64,000 nt of DNA. It comes from Psychromonas sp. SA13A (GTDB lineage: Bacteria > Pseudomonadota > Gammaproteobacteria > Enterobacterales > Psychromonadaceae). Positions 8,334-17,303 of the stretch are shown piece after piece; within the stretch, counting starts at the first letter, position 1, and each line of letters begins with the position of its first letter. The position numbers and the translations under genes were made by a program. The notes under the pieces are model-generated. The model was given only the letters and a program-made list of their open reading frames with translations, ran no database searches and was not told the origin of the DNA. The stretch covers positions 1 through 64,000 of the forward strand of contig NZ_WTKU01000024.1 in NCBI RefSeq assembly GCF_011378715.1, in the 5' to 3' direction.

Positions 8334-9119
8334 GTGAATAATACAACAAGTACTATCAGTATTTTAGGTAGCGGCTGGCTAGGTTTACCATTGGCTAAAA
8401 GCTTGCAACAAGATGGCCAACAGATCCGCTTATCCACGCGATCATTAGAGAAAGCCAAACAGTTAAGCGAGCAAAACTTAAAATCATATGTTGTTGATAT
8501 TGAAAAAGAGTTAACTAACGTACCTGATTTTTTGCAAGCAGACACATTAATTATTAATATTACTAGTAAACAACTCAGTGGCTATCAGGCTTTATTGACT
8601 GAAATAGAAAATAGCCCTATTCAACATGTGTTGTTTATTAGCTCCACCTCTGTTTATGGTAATGATCAAGGCTTATGTAAAGAGAGTGACTCGTTAACTC
8701 AAGAAACAAACTTACGGTGTATTGAGAAGTTATTCACTGACAGTCCTAATTTTGAGTGTTCGGTGATCCGTTTTGCTGGCTTAATTGGCCCAAAGCGTCA
8801 CCCAGGACGTTTCTTTACAAACGGTAAAAGCATTAAAGATGGCCATGCTAAGGTTAACCTTATTCATCAGCTAGATTGTATTAAACTGATTAAAACGGTA
8901 ATAAAGCAAGGTGCTTGGGGTGAGATTTTTAACGGTTGTGCAGATAACCATCCCAGTAAAAGTGCCTATTATTCTACAATGGCAAAATCATTGGGTTATC
9001 CTGAACCAAGTTGTCAATTTTCTGATAACGCTGTTAGTAAAGTTGTATGTAATGAAAAAGTTAAAGCGCAGTTAAACTATCAATTTATCTTTCCAGATAT
9101 TTATAAAGTCACCTGTTAG
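8334..9119 (+). CDS. YeeZ-like NAD(P)-dependent epimerase/reductase of the extended SDR type
   Basis: The 261-residue protein opens with ISILGSGWLGLPLAKSL, a dinucleotide-binding GxGxxG-type loop. FISSTSVYGND follows, with the SDR Ser and Tyr. The later VIRFAGLIGPKRHPGRF segment is typical of the YeeZ family. The substrate is unknown. The start is a GTG at 8334 behind AAGGAAAA; the ATG two bases earlier is out of frame and runs into TGA. Confidence 0.85.
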   Translation: MNNTTSTISILGSGWLGLPLAKSLQQDGQQIRLSTRSLEKAKQLSEQNLKSYVVDIEKELTNVPDFLQADTLIINITSKQLSGYQALLTEIENSPIQHVLFISSTSVYGNDQGLCKESDSLTQETNLRCIEKLFTDSPNFECSVIRFAGLIGPKRHPGRFFTNGKSIKDGHAKVNLIHQLDCIKLIKTVIKQGAWGEIFNGCADNHPSKSAYYSTMAKSLGYPEPSCQFSDNAVSKVVCNEKVKAQLNYQFIFPDIYKVTC

Positions 9120-9138
9120 CTTCCTATTGTTAATAACC

Positions 9139-9172
9139 TTAGCCATGGCATGATCATGGCTAATTGTTTAAT
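9139..9172 (+). terminator. probable terminator after the YeeZ-like gene
   Basis: A TTAGCCATG/CATGGCTAA hairpin (9139-9147 with 9155-9163) is followed by a T-rich but broken tract, 20 bp after the stop codon. Confidence 0.55.
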
Positions 9173-9297
9173 TCCCTCCTCATTCACTATAAAAATACGA
9201 CAAAAGCCACAATAACCTTAAAATAATAATGGTTTTTGTTGATTTTTGTAAAAAAATTACTTTTAAATTTTCATTTTTAACACTTATGCAACTTCTC

Positions 9298-9311
9298 TTG
9301 ATATCTATCAA
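9298..9311 (+). promoter_or_regulatory. FNR-binding site of the nirBDC promoter
   Basis: TTGATATCTATCAA is a perfect match to the FNR consensus TTGATNNNNATCAA. A -10-like TATCTT lies at 9333-9338. A transcription start near 9345 would put the site centre at about -41.5, the class II activating position. This fits anaerobic induction of nitrite reductase. Confidence 0.85.
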
Positions 9312-9376
9312 GTTCCATTTATGAAGTTAGGTTATCTTTCACTGGAATTTAGTTTTAGCTGGTGAATGAGGAAATT

Positions 9377-11923
9377 ATGAGTAAACAAAAATTAGTAATT
9401 ATTGGTAACGGAATGGTTGGTCACCGTTTTATTGAAGACTTTGTTGAAAAGGCTGATCTTGAAAAATTTTCTATTACAGCTTTTTGTGAAGAACCACGCG
9501 TTGCCTATGATCGCGTGCATTTATCTTCTTACTTTTCTCATCATACAGCCGAAGAACTTTCTTTAGTGAAAGAAGGTTTCTACGAAAAACATAATATTGA
9601 AGTTTTAATTGGTGAACGCGCTTTAACCATTGATCGTCAGAAAAAAATAGTCCTTTCTCAAACTGGGCGTGAAGTTGCTTACGATAAATTAGTAATGGCA
9701 ACGGGCTCTTACCCTTGGGTACCTACGATTAAAGGTAATGAAAGCCAAGATTGTTTTGTTTATCGTACCATTGAAGATCTAAATGCCATTGAAGCAACTG
9801 CAAAACGTAGTAAAAGCGGTGTTGTTGTCGGTGGTGGTTTATTAGGTTTAGAAGCTGCAGGTGCATTAAAAGCACTTGGCGTAGAAACGCATGTTATCGA
9901 ATTTGCGCCTGTACTGATGGCTGAGCAACTCGATCAACAAGGCGGACAGATGTTACGCCAGAAAATCGAAAGTATTGGCGTTAATGTCCATACGGGCAAA
10001 AATACGCAGGAGATTATTGCATCGGGTGAAACGGCGCGTAACACGCTAAAATTTGCCGATGGCACTTCATTAGAAGTTGATTTTATAGTTTTCTCAACGG
10101 GTATTCGTCCACAGGATAGACTTTCTAGACAATGTGGTTTTGAAATTGGACCGCGCGGCGGGATAGCTATCAATAACCAGTGTATGACTTCTGATCCGGA
10201 TGTTTATGCTATTGGTGAATGTGCTTCTTGGAATGACAAATTCTTTGGGTTAGTAGCGCCAGGTTACAATATGGCAAAAGTCGCTGTAGATAATATTCTT
10301 GGTCGCGAAAATGAATTCGAAGGCGCTGATATGAGCGCGAAACTAAAATTACTAGGTGTAGATGTAGGTAGTATTGGTGACGCAAATGGACGTACTCCAA
10401 ACTGTAAAAGCTATGTTTACGTTGATGAAAACGCATCGGTTTATAAACGCATTATTGTTTCTGAAGATGGCAAATCATTATTAGGTGCAGTACTGGTTGG
10501 CGATACAGAAAGCTATAGTGATTTACTGCAATACAAACTTAATGGAATTGAGCTACCGAAACACCCTGACACGTTGATTTTACCTGCTCATGCAGGTGGT
10601 GAAAAAGTATCACTGGGTGTTGATTCATTACCTGATACAGCACAAATTTGTTCATGTTTTGATGTTAAGAAAAGTGATATTGCTGATGCAGTTGCAGCGG
10701 GTCACCACACGCTTGATGCAATAAAAATGGAAACCAGTGCAGGTACAGGTTGTGGTGGCTGTATTCCTTTAGTTACTCAACTATTAAACTCTGAATTGTC
10801 GAAACTCGGTGTGGAAGTTAATGATTATGTTTGTGAACATTTTGCTTATTCTCGTCAAGAGTTATTCCACCTGATCCGCGTTGAAGGCATTAAAACATTC
10901 TCTGAGTTATTATCAAAATACGGTAGCGGTTACGGCTGTGAAATCTGTAAACCAACGGTAGGATCTATTCTTGCGTCTTGTTGGAGTGAGTATATTCTTT
11001 CTAGCGATAATAATGGTCTGCATGATACCCATGATATTTTCCTCGGTAATATGCAAAAAGATGGTACGTATTCTGTTATCCCACGTATGCCCGGTGGTGA
11101 AGTAACGCCTAAAGCTTTGTCTGCTTTGGCAAGTGTGGCGGATCAGTATGAGCTTTATACTAAAGTAACAGGCGCACAACGTATTGCTTTATTCGGTGCG
11201 CATAAAGGTGATTTACCTGATATTTGGTCGCAATTAATTGCAGCTGGTTTTGAAACGGGGCAAGCCTATGCCAAAGCACTACGCATGGTTAAAAGCTGTG
11301 TGGGTAATACTTGGTGTCGTTTTGGTGTGCAGGACAGCATCGGTCTCGGTGTTGAACTGGAAAACCGTTATAAAGGCTTACGTATGCCGCATAAAATGAA
11401 ATTTGGTGTATCAGGTTGTACACGAGAGTGTTCAGAAGCACAGGGGAAAGATGTTGGTTTTATCGCAACCGATAGTGGTTGGAATATGTACGTGTGTGGT
11501 AATGGTGGTATGAAGCCGCGCCACGGAGATCTATTCGCCACTGACCTTGATAAAGAAACAATGCTTAAATACCTAGACCGTTTTGTCATGTTCTATGTAC
11601 GTACTGCAGATAAAGCAACACGTACTTCAGTTTGGTTAGAGAACCTAGATGGCGGTATAGATTATCTGAAAAAAGTGATTATCGATAATAAACTAGGTAT
11701 TAATGATCAACTTGAAATGGATATGGCTGCAGCAATTGGTCGCTATAAGTGTGAGTGGACAGAAACACTCTCTGATAATAATCAATTAAAACGTTTTGCG
11801 CATTTTATTAACAGTGATTTACACGATGAAAATGTTGTATTTACGCCGATACGCGATCAAAAACGTCCTGCATTCATTGAAGAAAAAGCCCCAACATACA
11901 AAATCAATTTGGAGGAAGTGTAA
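9377..11923 (+). CDS. nirB: NADH-dependent assimilatory/detoxifying nitrite reductase, large subunit
   Basis: Cytoplasmic enzyme reducing nitrite to ammonium with NADH. The 848 residues show, in order, an FAD-binding IIGNGMVGHRF start, an NAD-binding VVVGGGLLGLEAAG segment near residue 150, and a BFD-type [2Fe-2S] region with CSCFD and GCGGC (about 420-460). C-terminal sirohaem/[4Fe-4S] domains carry SCVGNTWC (CX5C) and GCTREC (CX3C). I start at ATG 9377 behind GAGGAA, not at GTG 9362. It is the first gene of nirB-nirD-nirC with an FNR site upstream, and its stop overlaps the nirD start (TAATG). Confidence 0.97.
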   Translation: MSKQKLVIIGNGMVGHRFIEDFVEKADLEKFSITAFCEEPRVAYDRVHLSSYFSHHTAEELSLVKEGFYEKHNIEVLIGERALTIDRQKKIVLSQTGREVAYDKLVMATGSYPWVPTIKGNESQDCFVYRTIEDLNAIEATAKRSKSGVVVGGGLLGLEAAGALKALGVETHVIEFAPVLMAEQLDQQGGQMLRQKIESIGVNVHTGKNTQEIIASGETARNTLKFADGTSLEVDFIVFSTGIRPQDRLSRQCGFEIGPRGGIAINNQCMTSDPDVYAIGECASWNDKFFGLVAPGYNMAKVAVDNILGRENEFEGADMSAKLKLLGVDVGSIGDANGRTPNCKSYVYVDENASVYKRIIVSEDGKSLLGAVLVGDTESYSDLLQYKLNGIELPKHPDTLILPAHAGGEKVSLGVDSLPDTAQICSCFDVKKSDIADAVAAGHHTLDAIKMETSAGTGCGGCIPLVTQLLNSELSKLGVEVNDYVCEHFAYSRQELFHLIRVEGIKTFSELLSKYGSGYGCEICKPTVGSILASCWSEYILSSDNNGLHDTHDIFLGNMQKDGTYSVIPRMPGGEVTPKALSALASVADQYELYTKVTGAQRIALFGAHKGDLPDIWSQLIAAGFETGQAYAKALRMVKSCVGNTWCRFGVQDSIGLGVELENRYKGLRMPHKMKFGVSGCTRECSEAQGKDVGFIATDSGWNMYVCGNGGMKPRHGDLFATDLDKETMLKYLDRFVMFYVRTADKATRTSVWLENLDGGIDYLKKVIIDNKLGINDQLEMDMAAAIGRYKCEWTETLSDNNQLKRFAHFINSDLHDENVVFTPIRDQKRPAFIEEKAPTYKINLEEV

Positions 11924-12249
11924 TGAGTAAATGGATCCCAGTTTGTGCGTTTAACGACATCTATATAGGAACCGGTGTTTGTGCATTAATTGAAGGTAAG
12001 CAAATTGCCATATTTCGTCCAAGCGAAAAAGAACAGGTCTTTGCCATTGATAATATGGACCCATTTTCTCGCTCAAATGTATTATCTCGCGGCATTGTAT
12101 GCGAGCACAAAGAGCAGTTGTGGGTTGCTTCTCCACTTAAAAAACAACGTTTTAATCTAGCTGATGGATCATGTTTAGAAAATGAAGATGTCTCCGTCGC
12201 AACTTATAAAACGCGTGTTAAAGAAGGCAACATAGAAGTTCAGCTTTAA
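11923..12249 (+). CDS. nirD: nitrite reductase small subunit (Rieske-like)
   Basis: The 108-residue partner of NirB has the NirD Rieske-like fold: WIPVCAFNDI at the start, then FAIDNMDPFSRSNVLSRGIV and VASPLKKQRFNLADGSCLE. It lacks the Cys-His pairs of true Rieske proteins, as is normal for NirD. Start and nirB stop share one base, so the two are co-translated with likely coupling. Confidence 0.95.
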   Translation: MSKWIPVCAFNDIYIGTGVCALIEGKQIAIFRPSEKEQVFAIDNMDPFSRSNVLSRGIVCEHKEQLWVASPLKKQRFNLADGSCLENEDVSVATYKTRVKEGNIEVQL

Positions 12250-12368
12250 AGATTAAATAGCTTAAATGCTTCTTACTTATGGACGTGATGATCGTTATTC
12301 ATAAGGTAAGTAGGGAGCCTTTCACTATTCAATTTTAACTTTAAACTTTAACCTATAGGGACAATATT

Positions 12369-13235
12369 ATGTCTTACATTAAACCTACTGACTTCGTACA
12401 AACGATGATCGACGCTGGCGAAGCTAAAACAAAAACAAGCACTGGTGATCTGCTTTTACGTGGCACCATGGCAGGCATTATTTTGTCACTTGCCGTTGTT
12501 GTTGCTATCACAGCTATTGTACAAACAGGCGTTGGTCTTGTTGGTGCACTTGTCTTTCCTGTTGGCTTTTGTATTTTAAGCCTGATGGGGTTTGACTTAG
12601 TAACAGGTGCTTTTGGTTTAGCGCCGTTGGCTAAATTTGATAACCGCCCTGGAGTTTCATGGGCGAGTATTTTTCGTTGTTGGGGACTGATTGGATTAGG
12701 TAATTTAATTGGTTCATTAATAGTGGCTTACTTGGTTGCTATTTCATTAACGATGAATTTTTCAATTGACCCTAATGCTGTGGCACAGAAATTTATCGCA
12801 GTCTCAACAGCACGTACCGTTGGTTTTGAAAACCTAGGCATGGATGGCTGGATAACTTGTTTTGTACGCGCTATTTTTTGTAACCTGATGGTCTGTTTAG
12901 GTGTTATTGGTGGTATGACTTCACGCTCTGTTGCAGGTAAAGTGGTCGCGATGTGGTTACCTATCTTTATCTTCTTCGCGTTAGTATTTGAACATACAGT
13001 GGTAAACATGTTCCTTTTCCCTCTCGGTATGATTTTAGGTGCTGATTTTGGTATTGCAACATGGTTAAACTTTAACTTGATCCCTACCATTTTGGGTAAC
13101 ATTGTAGGTGGAGTAGTCTTTGCAACTATCCCACTTTATTTAACACATAGAAAAAATACAGCACCAGTAAATGTTGCATCTGAAGTGAAGGCAAAAAATG
13201 AAGCTTTTTCAGAAGAAGTATTAAACGCAAAATAA
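12369..13235 (+). CDS. nirC: formate/nitrite transporter family channel, probably nitrite
   Basis: The 288-residue FNT-family inner-membrane protein has six predicted helices. It contains the family segments PVGFCILSLMGFDLVTGAF and FEHTVVNMFLFPLGM, the latter with the channel-lining His and Asn. Position 120 bp after nirD in the same FNR-controlled unit argues for nitrite uptake or export to balance NirBD, rather than formate. The C-terminal tail is somewhat longer than in E. coli NirC, so a FocA-like designation is possible. A terminator follows. Confidence 0.88.
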   Translation: MSYIKPTDFVQTMIDAGEAKTKTSTGDLLLRGTMAGIILSLAVVVAITAIVQTGVGLVGALVFPVGFCILSLMGFDLVTGAFGLAPLAKFDNRPGVSWASIFRCWGLIGLGNLIGSLIVAYLVAISLTMNFSIDPNAVAQKFIAVSTARTVGFENLGMDGWITCFVRAIFCNLMVCLGVIGGMTSRSVAGKVVAMWLPIFIFFALVFEHTVVNMFLFPLGMILGADFGIATWLNFNLIPTILGNIVGGVVFATIPLYLTHRKNTAPVNVASEVKAKNEAFSEEVLNAK

Positions 13236-13261
13236 AACTTAATTTTTATTTCGGAATAAAG

Positions 13262-13291
13262 AGCCTAGTATTAACACGCTGGGCTTTTTTA
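13262..13291 (+). terminator. terminator of nirBDC
   Basis: An AGCCTAGT stem (13262-13269) pairs with GCTGGGCT (13278-13285), including G-U pairs, and is followed by TTTTTT, 25 bp after the nirC stop. Confidence 0.75.
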
Positions 13292-13292
13292 T

Positions 13293-13790
13293 ACCTGCTA
13301 CCTAAATGATAGCAGCCCTTATAAACACCAGATCAATATTGCTGATTAAAATTAATGAAAACTTCTTTGTTCTCAATCCCAATAGCTAACTATTACTCAA
13401 TCAAACGCCTTGCCCTCATTGATTTTTTCTTCGCAATTTTTGGCCATTTAATTAAGTGGAATGGTATGAATAATAAAAATGCACCACAATCGGGTTGAGT
13501 CATTATTAGCTATACACCGCAATTATTGATTGAGGGATTCAAAATGGGCTTAGCAAGTTTTACACGGCTAGACCCTGTAAATAATGTTGGCTGCTATTTT
13601 GGGAAGATCATTCTGATTTATACATCTCGACGCCAGAACACTTGGACTTATTGGCTTATTAATAGAAGGGTGGGTACTTTTTGCAGCTTGGCGCTGCTTA
13701 GTCATTATGTACTTCAATGTTGAATCGGCTAAGTACTTTATTAACCATGGACAATTTTATTGTCATTTTTGGCTTTTACTTTTTAAAGCA
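13293..13790. other. intergenic region with a possible decayed reading frame
   Basis: A 65-codon ORF (13526-13723, plus) has no recognisable similarity. In another plus-strand frame about 45 consecutive codons after position 13655 give a hydrophobic peptide with GLLIEGWVLFAAWRCLVIMYF, without a good start. This looks like the remains of a small membrane-protein gene, but I cannot name it and do not call a gene. Confidence 0.25.
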
Positions 13791-13792
13791 AA

Positions 13793-13825
13793 AAAGGCGC
13801 TAAAATATATCTTTAGCGCTTTTAA
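13793..13825. terminator. terminator downstream of the Ca/Na exchanger gene
   Basis: A 12-bp stem (13793-13804 with 13812-13823, one G-U pair) has A-runs on one side and T on the other, so it can act in both directions. It follows the minus-strand exchanger gene by about 30 bp. Confidence 0.75.
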
Positions 13826-13856
13826 ATTTTAATTTTTTGTTTGAATTAAATTAACA

Positions 13857-14846
13857 CTAAACAACCGTTTCAATTAGCTCAGTGTATAACCAAAACATAT
13901 AGCCGATATAACCGGCTAATAATAAACCACCTTCAACGCGCGCTAAAACGCCAGTAGTTCCTCTACGCCAAGCAATAGAGAATATCAGTAAGGCGATCGT
14001 TAAACCTAACATCACTGGATAGTCTCGGGTTAATACTGCGCTATCAAATGTGCCAGGACGAATAAGCCCTGGTAATGCCATTACACCGAGTATATTGAAG
14101 ATATTAGACCCAATAATATTACCCAGTGCGAGATCATATTCTTTTTTACGCGCAGCTGTGATGGTTGCAGCCAATTCAGGCAAACTGGTTCCAATGGCAA
14201 CGATCGTTAAGCCAATAATTAAATCACTGACTTGGTAATACTCTGCAATCTCAACGGCTCCCCAAACTAAAATGCGTGAAGATGCAATCAAAATAAGGAT
14301 GCCTATCAGCAACCATTTAATGGCTTCTCCTTTACTAACTTGTTCAGGTAATTCCTCTAATATTTCCTGTGAGAGGGCATCATCAGGTTGATTTTTAGCT
14401 TCCCAAATAGTGAAAGCTAACATCAATAACATTAGTGTTAGCAATAATAAACCATTCGCAAAACTGAGTTCCATATCCCAGAGAATAAAATAGCTTAAGC
14501 CAATAATAGCGAGCAAGATTGGCATTTCACGTTGCAGCAGTTTTGAGTGAATTTGCAATGGATAAAGCATTGCAGTGATCCCTAACATTAAACCAATATT
14601 AGTGATATTAGAACCGATAGCATTACCAATTGATAAACCGGTATTGCCATCAGCGGCTGCCATTGCAGAGACTAGCATCTCAGGGGCAGAGGTGCCTAAG
14701 CCAACAATAACAACACCGACTATGAGAGGAGAGATAGAAAAGCTGCGTGCAGTATTAGACGCGCCTAAGACAAACTTATCAGCACTCCATATAAGCAACA
14801 CAAAACCAATAATAATAGCGAGAGCGGGGAGTAATAAAGTAAACAA
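13857..14846 (-). CDS. calcium/sodium antiporter, CaCA family (YrbG-like)
   Basis: The 329-residue inner-membrane protein has about ten helices and the two inverted alpha-repeats of the CaCA superfamily. Repeat 1 has VGLGTSAPEMLVS and GNAIGSNITNIGLMLG; repeat 2 has VAIGTSLPELAATI and GNIIGSNIFNILGV. The central loop is acidic. It should exchange Ca2+ for Na+ or H+. The start is a TTG preceded by AGGAAAAAATT. It stands alone between two terminators. Confidence 0.92.
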   Translation of the reverse strand: MFTLLLPALAIIIGFVLLIWSADKFVLGASNTARSFSISPLIVGVVIVGLGTSAPEMLVSAMAAADGNTGLSIGNAIGSNITNIGLMLGITAMLYPLQIHSKLLQREMPILLAIIGLSYFILWDMELSFANGLLLLTLMLLMLAFTIWEAKNQPDDALSQEILEELPEQVSKGEAIKWLLIGILILIASSRILVWGAVEIAEYYQVSDLIIGLTIVAIGTSLPELAATITAARKKEYDLALGNIIGSNIFNILGVMALPGLIRPGTFDSAVLTRDYPVMLGLTIALLIFSIAWRRGTTGVLARVEGGLLLAGYIGYMFWLYTELIETVV

Positions 14847-15043
14847 AATTTTTTCCTGATTATACTAATTACATCAATTAGAATAATTAAGTGAATTATT
14901 TCGCGGGTTAAAATCAGGTATTTTTTATTGTAAGTTCGTTAAAGGAAATAACATTTACATCAATCTATGCTTCAACCTAATTCATTTCCAGCAGTAAATT
15001 TAAGCCACCTATTTAATACAATCGATAGTATTTTTTTAGCCAT

Positions 15044-15074
15044 AAAAAAACGCTGAACATTTACATGATCAGCG
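15044..15074 (-). terminator. terminator of gmk-rpoZ
   Basis: On the minus strand CGCTGA/TCAGCG arms (15051-15056 and 15069-15074), with a short inner stem, are followed by a run of seven T, 30 bp after the rpoZ stop. Confidence 0.75.
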
Positions 15075-15103
15075 CTTCTTCATTTTATAAGGTCAGTTAG
15101 TAT

Positions 15104-15379
15104 TTAACCACGACCTTCAGCAATTGCAGCAACAGCAGCTAATTCAGCAGCTTGTTTTTCATGTCTTTCTTGACGATCTTGAATATCCATTAACTCATTA
15201 GTAATTAAGTTTTCTTCAATTTCACGTAAAGCAATCACGGTTGGTTTGTCATTCTCTGGATCAACTAAAGGTGTTTTACCTCCAGTAGCAAGCTGACGAG
15301 CTCGGCGAGAAGCCATTAAGATTAGATCAAAACGGTTGCCTACTACATTTACTGCATCTTCAACGGTTACTCGTGCCAT
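15104..15379 (-). CDS. rpoZ: RNA polymerase omega subunit
   Basis: The 91-residue protein starts [10 protein letters not shown] and has the conserved [16 protein letters not shown] segment and [11 protein letters not shown]. Omega binds the beta' subunit and helps polymerase assembly. It lies downstream of gmk with an AGTTCAACA spacer after GGAG. A terminator directly follows, so spoT, the usual next gene in gammaproteobacteria, is not co-transcribed here. Confidence 0.97.
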   Translation of the reverse strand: MARVTVEDAVNVVGNRFDLILMASRRARQLATGGKTPLVDPENDKPTVIALREIEENLITNELMDIQDRQERHEKQAAELAAVAAIAEGRG

Positions 15380-15465
15380 TGTTGAACTCCAAAAGTTAAT
15401 TACATAAAAAAGGGCGGTTATTATATGTGCAAAATAGGAATTGATCCAGCACCTTAGTATAGAGT

Positions 15466-16092
15466 TTATACTTCTAATAACTCTTTGATGGTTTTACTGT
15501 GTTTTATCGCTTGTTTTTCTTGCTCATTACGCAGTGCGCGTACAATAGCAGAAAACTCACGTATAGCTGTATCAAAATCGTCATTGACGATTAAATAATC
15601 ATATTCATTATAGTGTGACATTTCTGATTGTGCTTTTTCCATACGCTGTGCAATCACTTCTGCACTATCTTGGCCACGCTTGTTCAAACGTGCTTCTAAC
15701 TCAGCGCGGCTTGGAGGTAAGATGAAAATACCTTTAGCGTTTGGCATTACTTGATGTACCTGCCGAGCACCTTGCCAATCAATATCTAGCATGATGTCGA
15801 TGCCTTGTTGCAAGGACTCTTCAATGGTGATGCGAGAGGTTCCGTAATAATTACCAAACACTTCAGCCCATTCAAAAAATGCATTTTCAGAAATTAACTG
15901 TTCAAACTCTGCTTTACTAACAAAATGGTAATGCTCGCCATCTACTTCACCTGGACGCGGCAAACGTGTGGTATGTGAAATTGATACTTGAGCAGGGTGA
16001 TCGCTGTTTTCTGCTAATAAAGCCTTAATAAGGCTAGATTTCCCTGCGCCACTTGGGGCAGATACAATAAAAAGAGTGCCAACTTGGGACAT
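15466..16092 (-). CDS. gmk: guanylate kinase
   Basis: Phosphorylates GMP to GDP with ATP in the cytosol. The 208-residue length is standard. The P-loop is [11 protein letters not shown] near residue 10. The GMP-binding part includes [20 protein letters not shown], and the lid has RLNKRGQDS. It is transcribed with rpoZ 86 bp downstream, and its start has an AGGAA site. Confidence 0.97.
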   Translation of the reverse strand: MSQVGTLFIVSAPSGAGKSSLIKALLAENSDHPAQVSISHTTRLPRPGEVDGEHYHFVSKAEFEQLISENAFFEWAEVFGNYYGTSRITIEESLQQGIDIMLDIDWQGARQVHQVMPNAKGIFILPPSRAELEARLNKRGQDSAEVIAQRMEKAQSEMSHYNEYDYLIVNDDFDTAIREFSAIVRALRNEQEKQAIKHSKTIKELLEV

Positions 16093-16299
16093 AAATAAAT
16101 TTCCTGAAGCTATATTTTTATAAATGGATGCTAGATTGGTGGATTTTTGAGCACCTGAAATTTTGTAAGCGCGGATTATCGCCTATTTTGTTCATGAAGT
16201 CTGTTTATTGATCGATTATTTTTTAAATAATAACCTCCTTTAACAAGCTTTATCGTTAGCACTGAAAGGTGCTATCGCTTATCAAAAGACTTTCATTAT

Positions 16300-17283
16300 C
16301 TAATCTTTCCAGCGATTTTTTATCTCTACAATTTTGTTTAGCTTACTTACAAATAAGTCAACTAGCTCTGGGTCAAAGTGTTTATTTTTTTGCGAAGTAA
16401 TAAACTCAACGGCTTTTTCAACCGTCCAAGCCTCTTTATAAGGGCGTACACTGGTTAACGCATCAAAAACATCTGCTAGGGCGACGATACGTCCTTCGAT
16501 AGGAATATTTTCTCCCTTTAATTGCTTAGGGTAGCCTGTACCATCCCATTTCTCATGGTGTGTCATAGAGACAATTTTAGCTAACTCAATCAAATCAGAG
16601 TCAGACTCTCCGAGTATTTCAGCCCCTATTTCCGGATGCTTTTGCATGATACTGAACTCTTCACTAGTTAACTTGCCCGGCTTAAGCATGATGCTGTCAG
16701 GAATACCTATTTTCCCAATATCATGCATCGGTGCAGCATGAAATAAAGCATCCGCTTCTTTCATTGAATGACCATAAGCTAAAGAAATTATTTTAGAGTA
16801 ATGGCTCATCCGCATTACATGCATACCCGTTTCATTATCTTTGTATTCTGCTGCTCGACCTAGACGTTGTATTATTTGTAATCGAGTACGCTTTAATTCA
16901 TTAACATCAACTAATGATAGGTGTGTTTTTACGCGAGCTTTCACTACAGCGGGTGTGACTGGTTTTGAAATATAGTCTACGGCGCCCATATTCAAACCTT
17001 TAGCTTCATCTACTGCATCATTTAAAGCAGTGACAAAGATAATAGGAATAGACTTATATAAAGTAGTTTTTTTTAAGTGTTCACATACCTGATAGCCTGT
17101 CATTTCTGGCATCATTACATCAAGTAATATTAAATCAGGTTGTTCTTTTTCAATTAAGCGTAAGGCTTCCTCACCACTTTTTGCAAAAGTCAGTTTATAG
17201 GTATCCTTAAGAATATTGTTCAACACTTTTAAGTTAATAGGCTCGTCATCGATAATAAGCACATTTTGTTTACTATTTGGCAT
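16300..17283 (-). CDS. response regulator with HD-GYP domain, probable c-di-GMP phosphodiesterase
   Basis: The 327-residue protein has a receiver domain (about 1-125) with phospho-acceptor Asp in DLILLDVMMPEMTG and conserved Lys in ISKPVTP. An HD-GYP domain (about 140-315) follows, with the metal-binding HDIGKIGIPD, THHEKWDGTGYP and LADVFDALTS. It should hydrolyse cyclic di-GMP when phosphorylated. The gene is 20 bp downstream of the hybrid kinase gene and is its likely output. Confidence 0.92.
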   Translation of the reverse strand: MPNSKQNVLIIDDEPINLKVLNNILKDTYKLTFAKSGEEALRLIEKEQPDLILLDVMMPEMTGYQVCEHLKKTTLYKSIPIIFVTALNDAVDEAKGLNMGAVDYISKPVTPAVVKARVKTHLSLVDVNELKRTRLQIIQRLGRAAEYKDNETGMHVMRMSHYSKIISLAYGHSMKEADALFHAAPMHDIGKIGIPDSIMLKPGKLTSEEFSIMQKHPEIGAEILGESDSDLIELAKIVSMTHHEKWDGTGYPKQLKGENIPIEGRIVALADVFDALTSVRPYKEAWTVEKAVEFITSQKNKHFDPELVDLFVSKLNKIVEIKNRWKD

Positions 17284-17303
17284 TCAATTCACCTGTTAAT
17301 CAT

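Noticed and set aside
12728-13102. 124-codon ORF opposite nirC
   Set aside because: It is antisense to conserved membrane segments of the FNT gene, has no recognisable domain and no ribosome-binding site I could support.
13526-13723. 65-codon ORF as a real gene
   Set aside because: No recognisable similarity, mixed composition and no convincing start signal; described only as part of a gap.
16257-16274. TAGCAC/GTGCTA hairpin as terminator of the HD-GYP gene
   Set aside because: Short stem without a following T-run on the minus strand.
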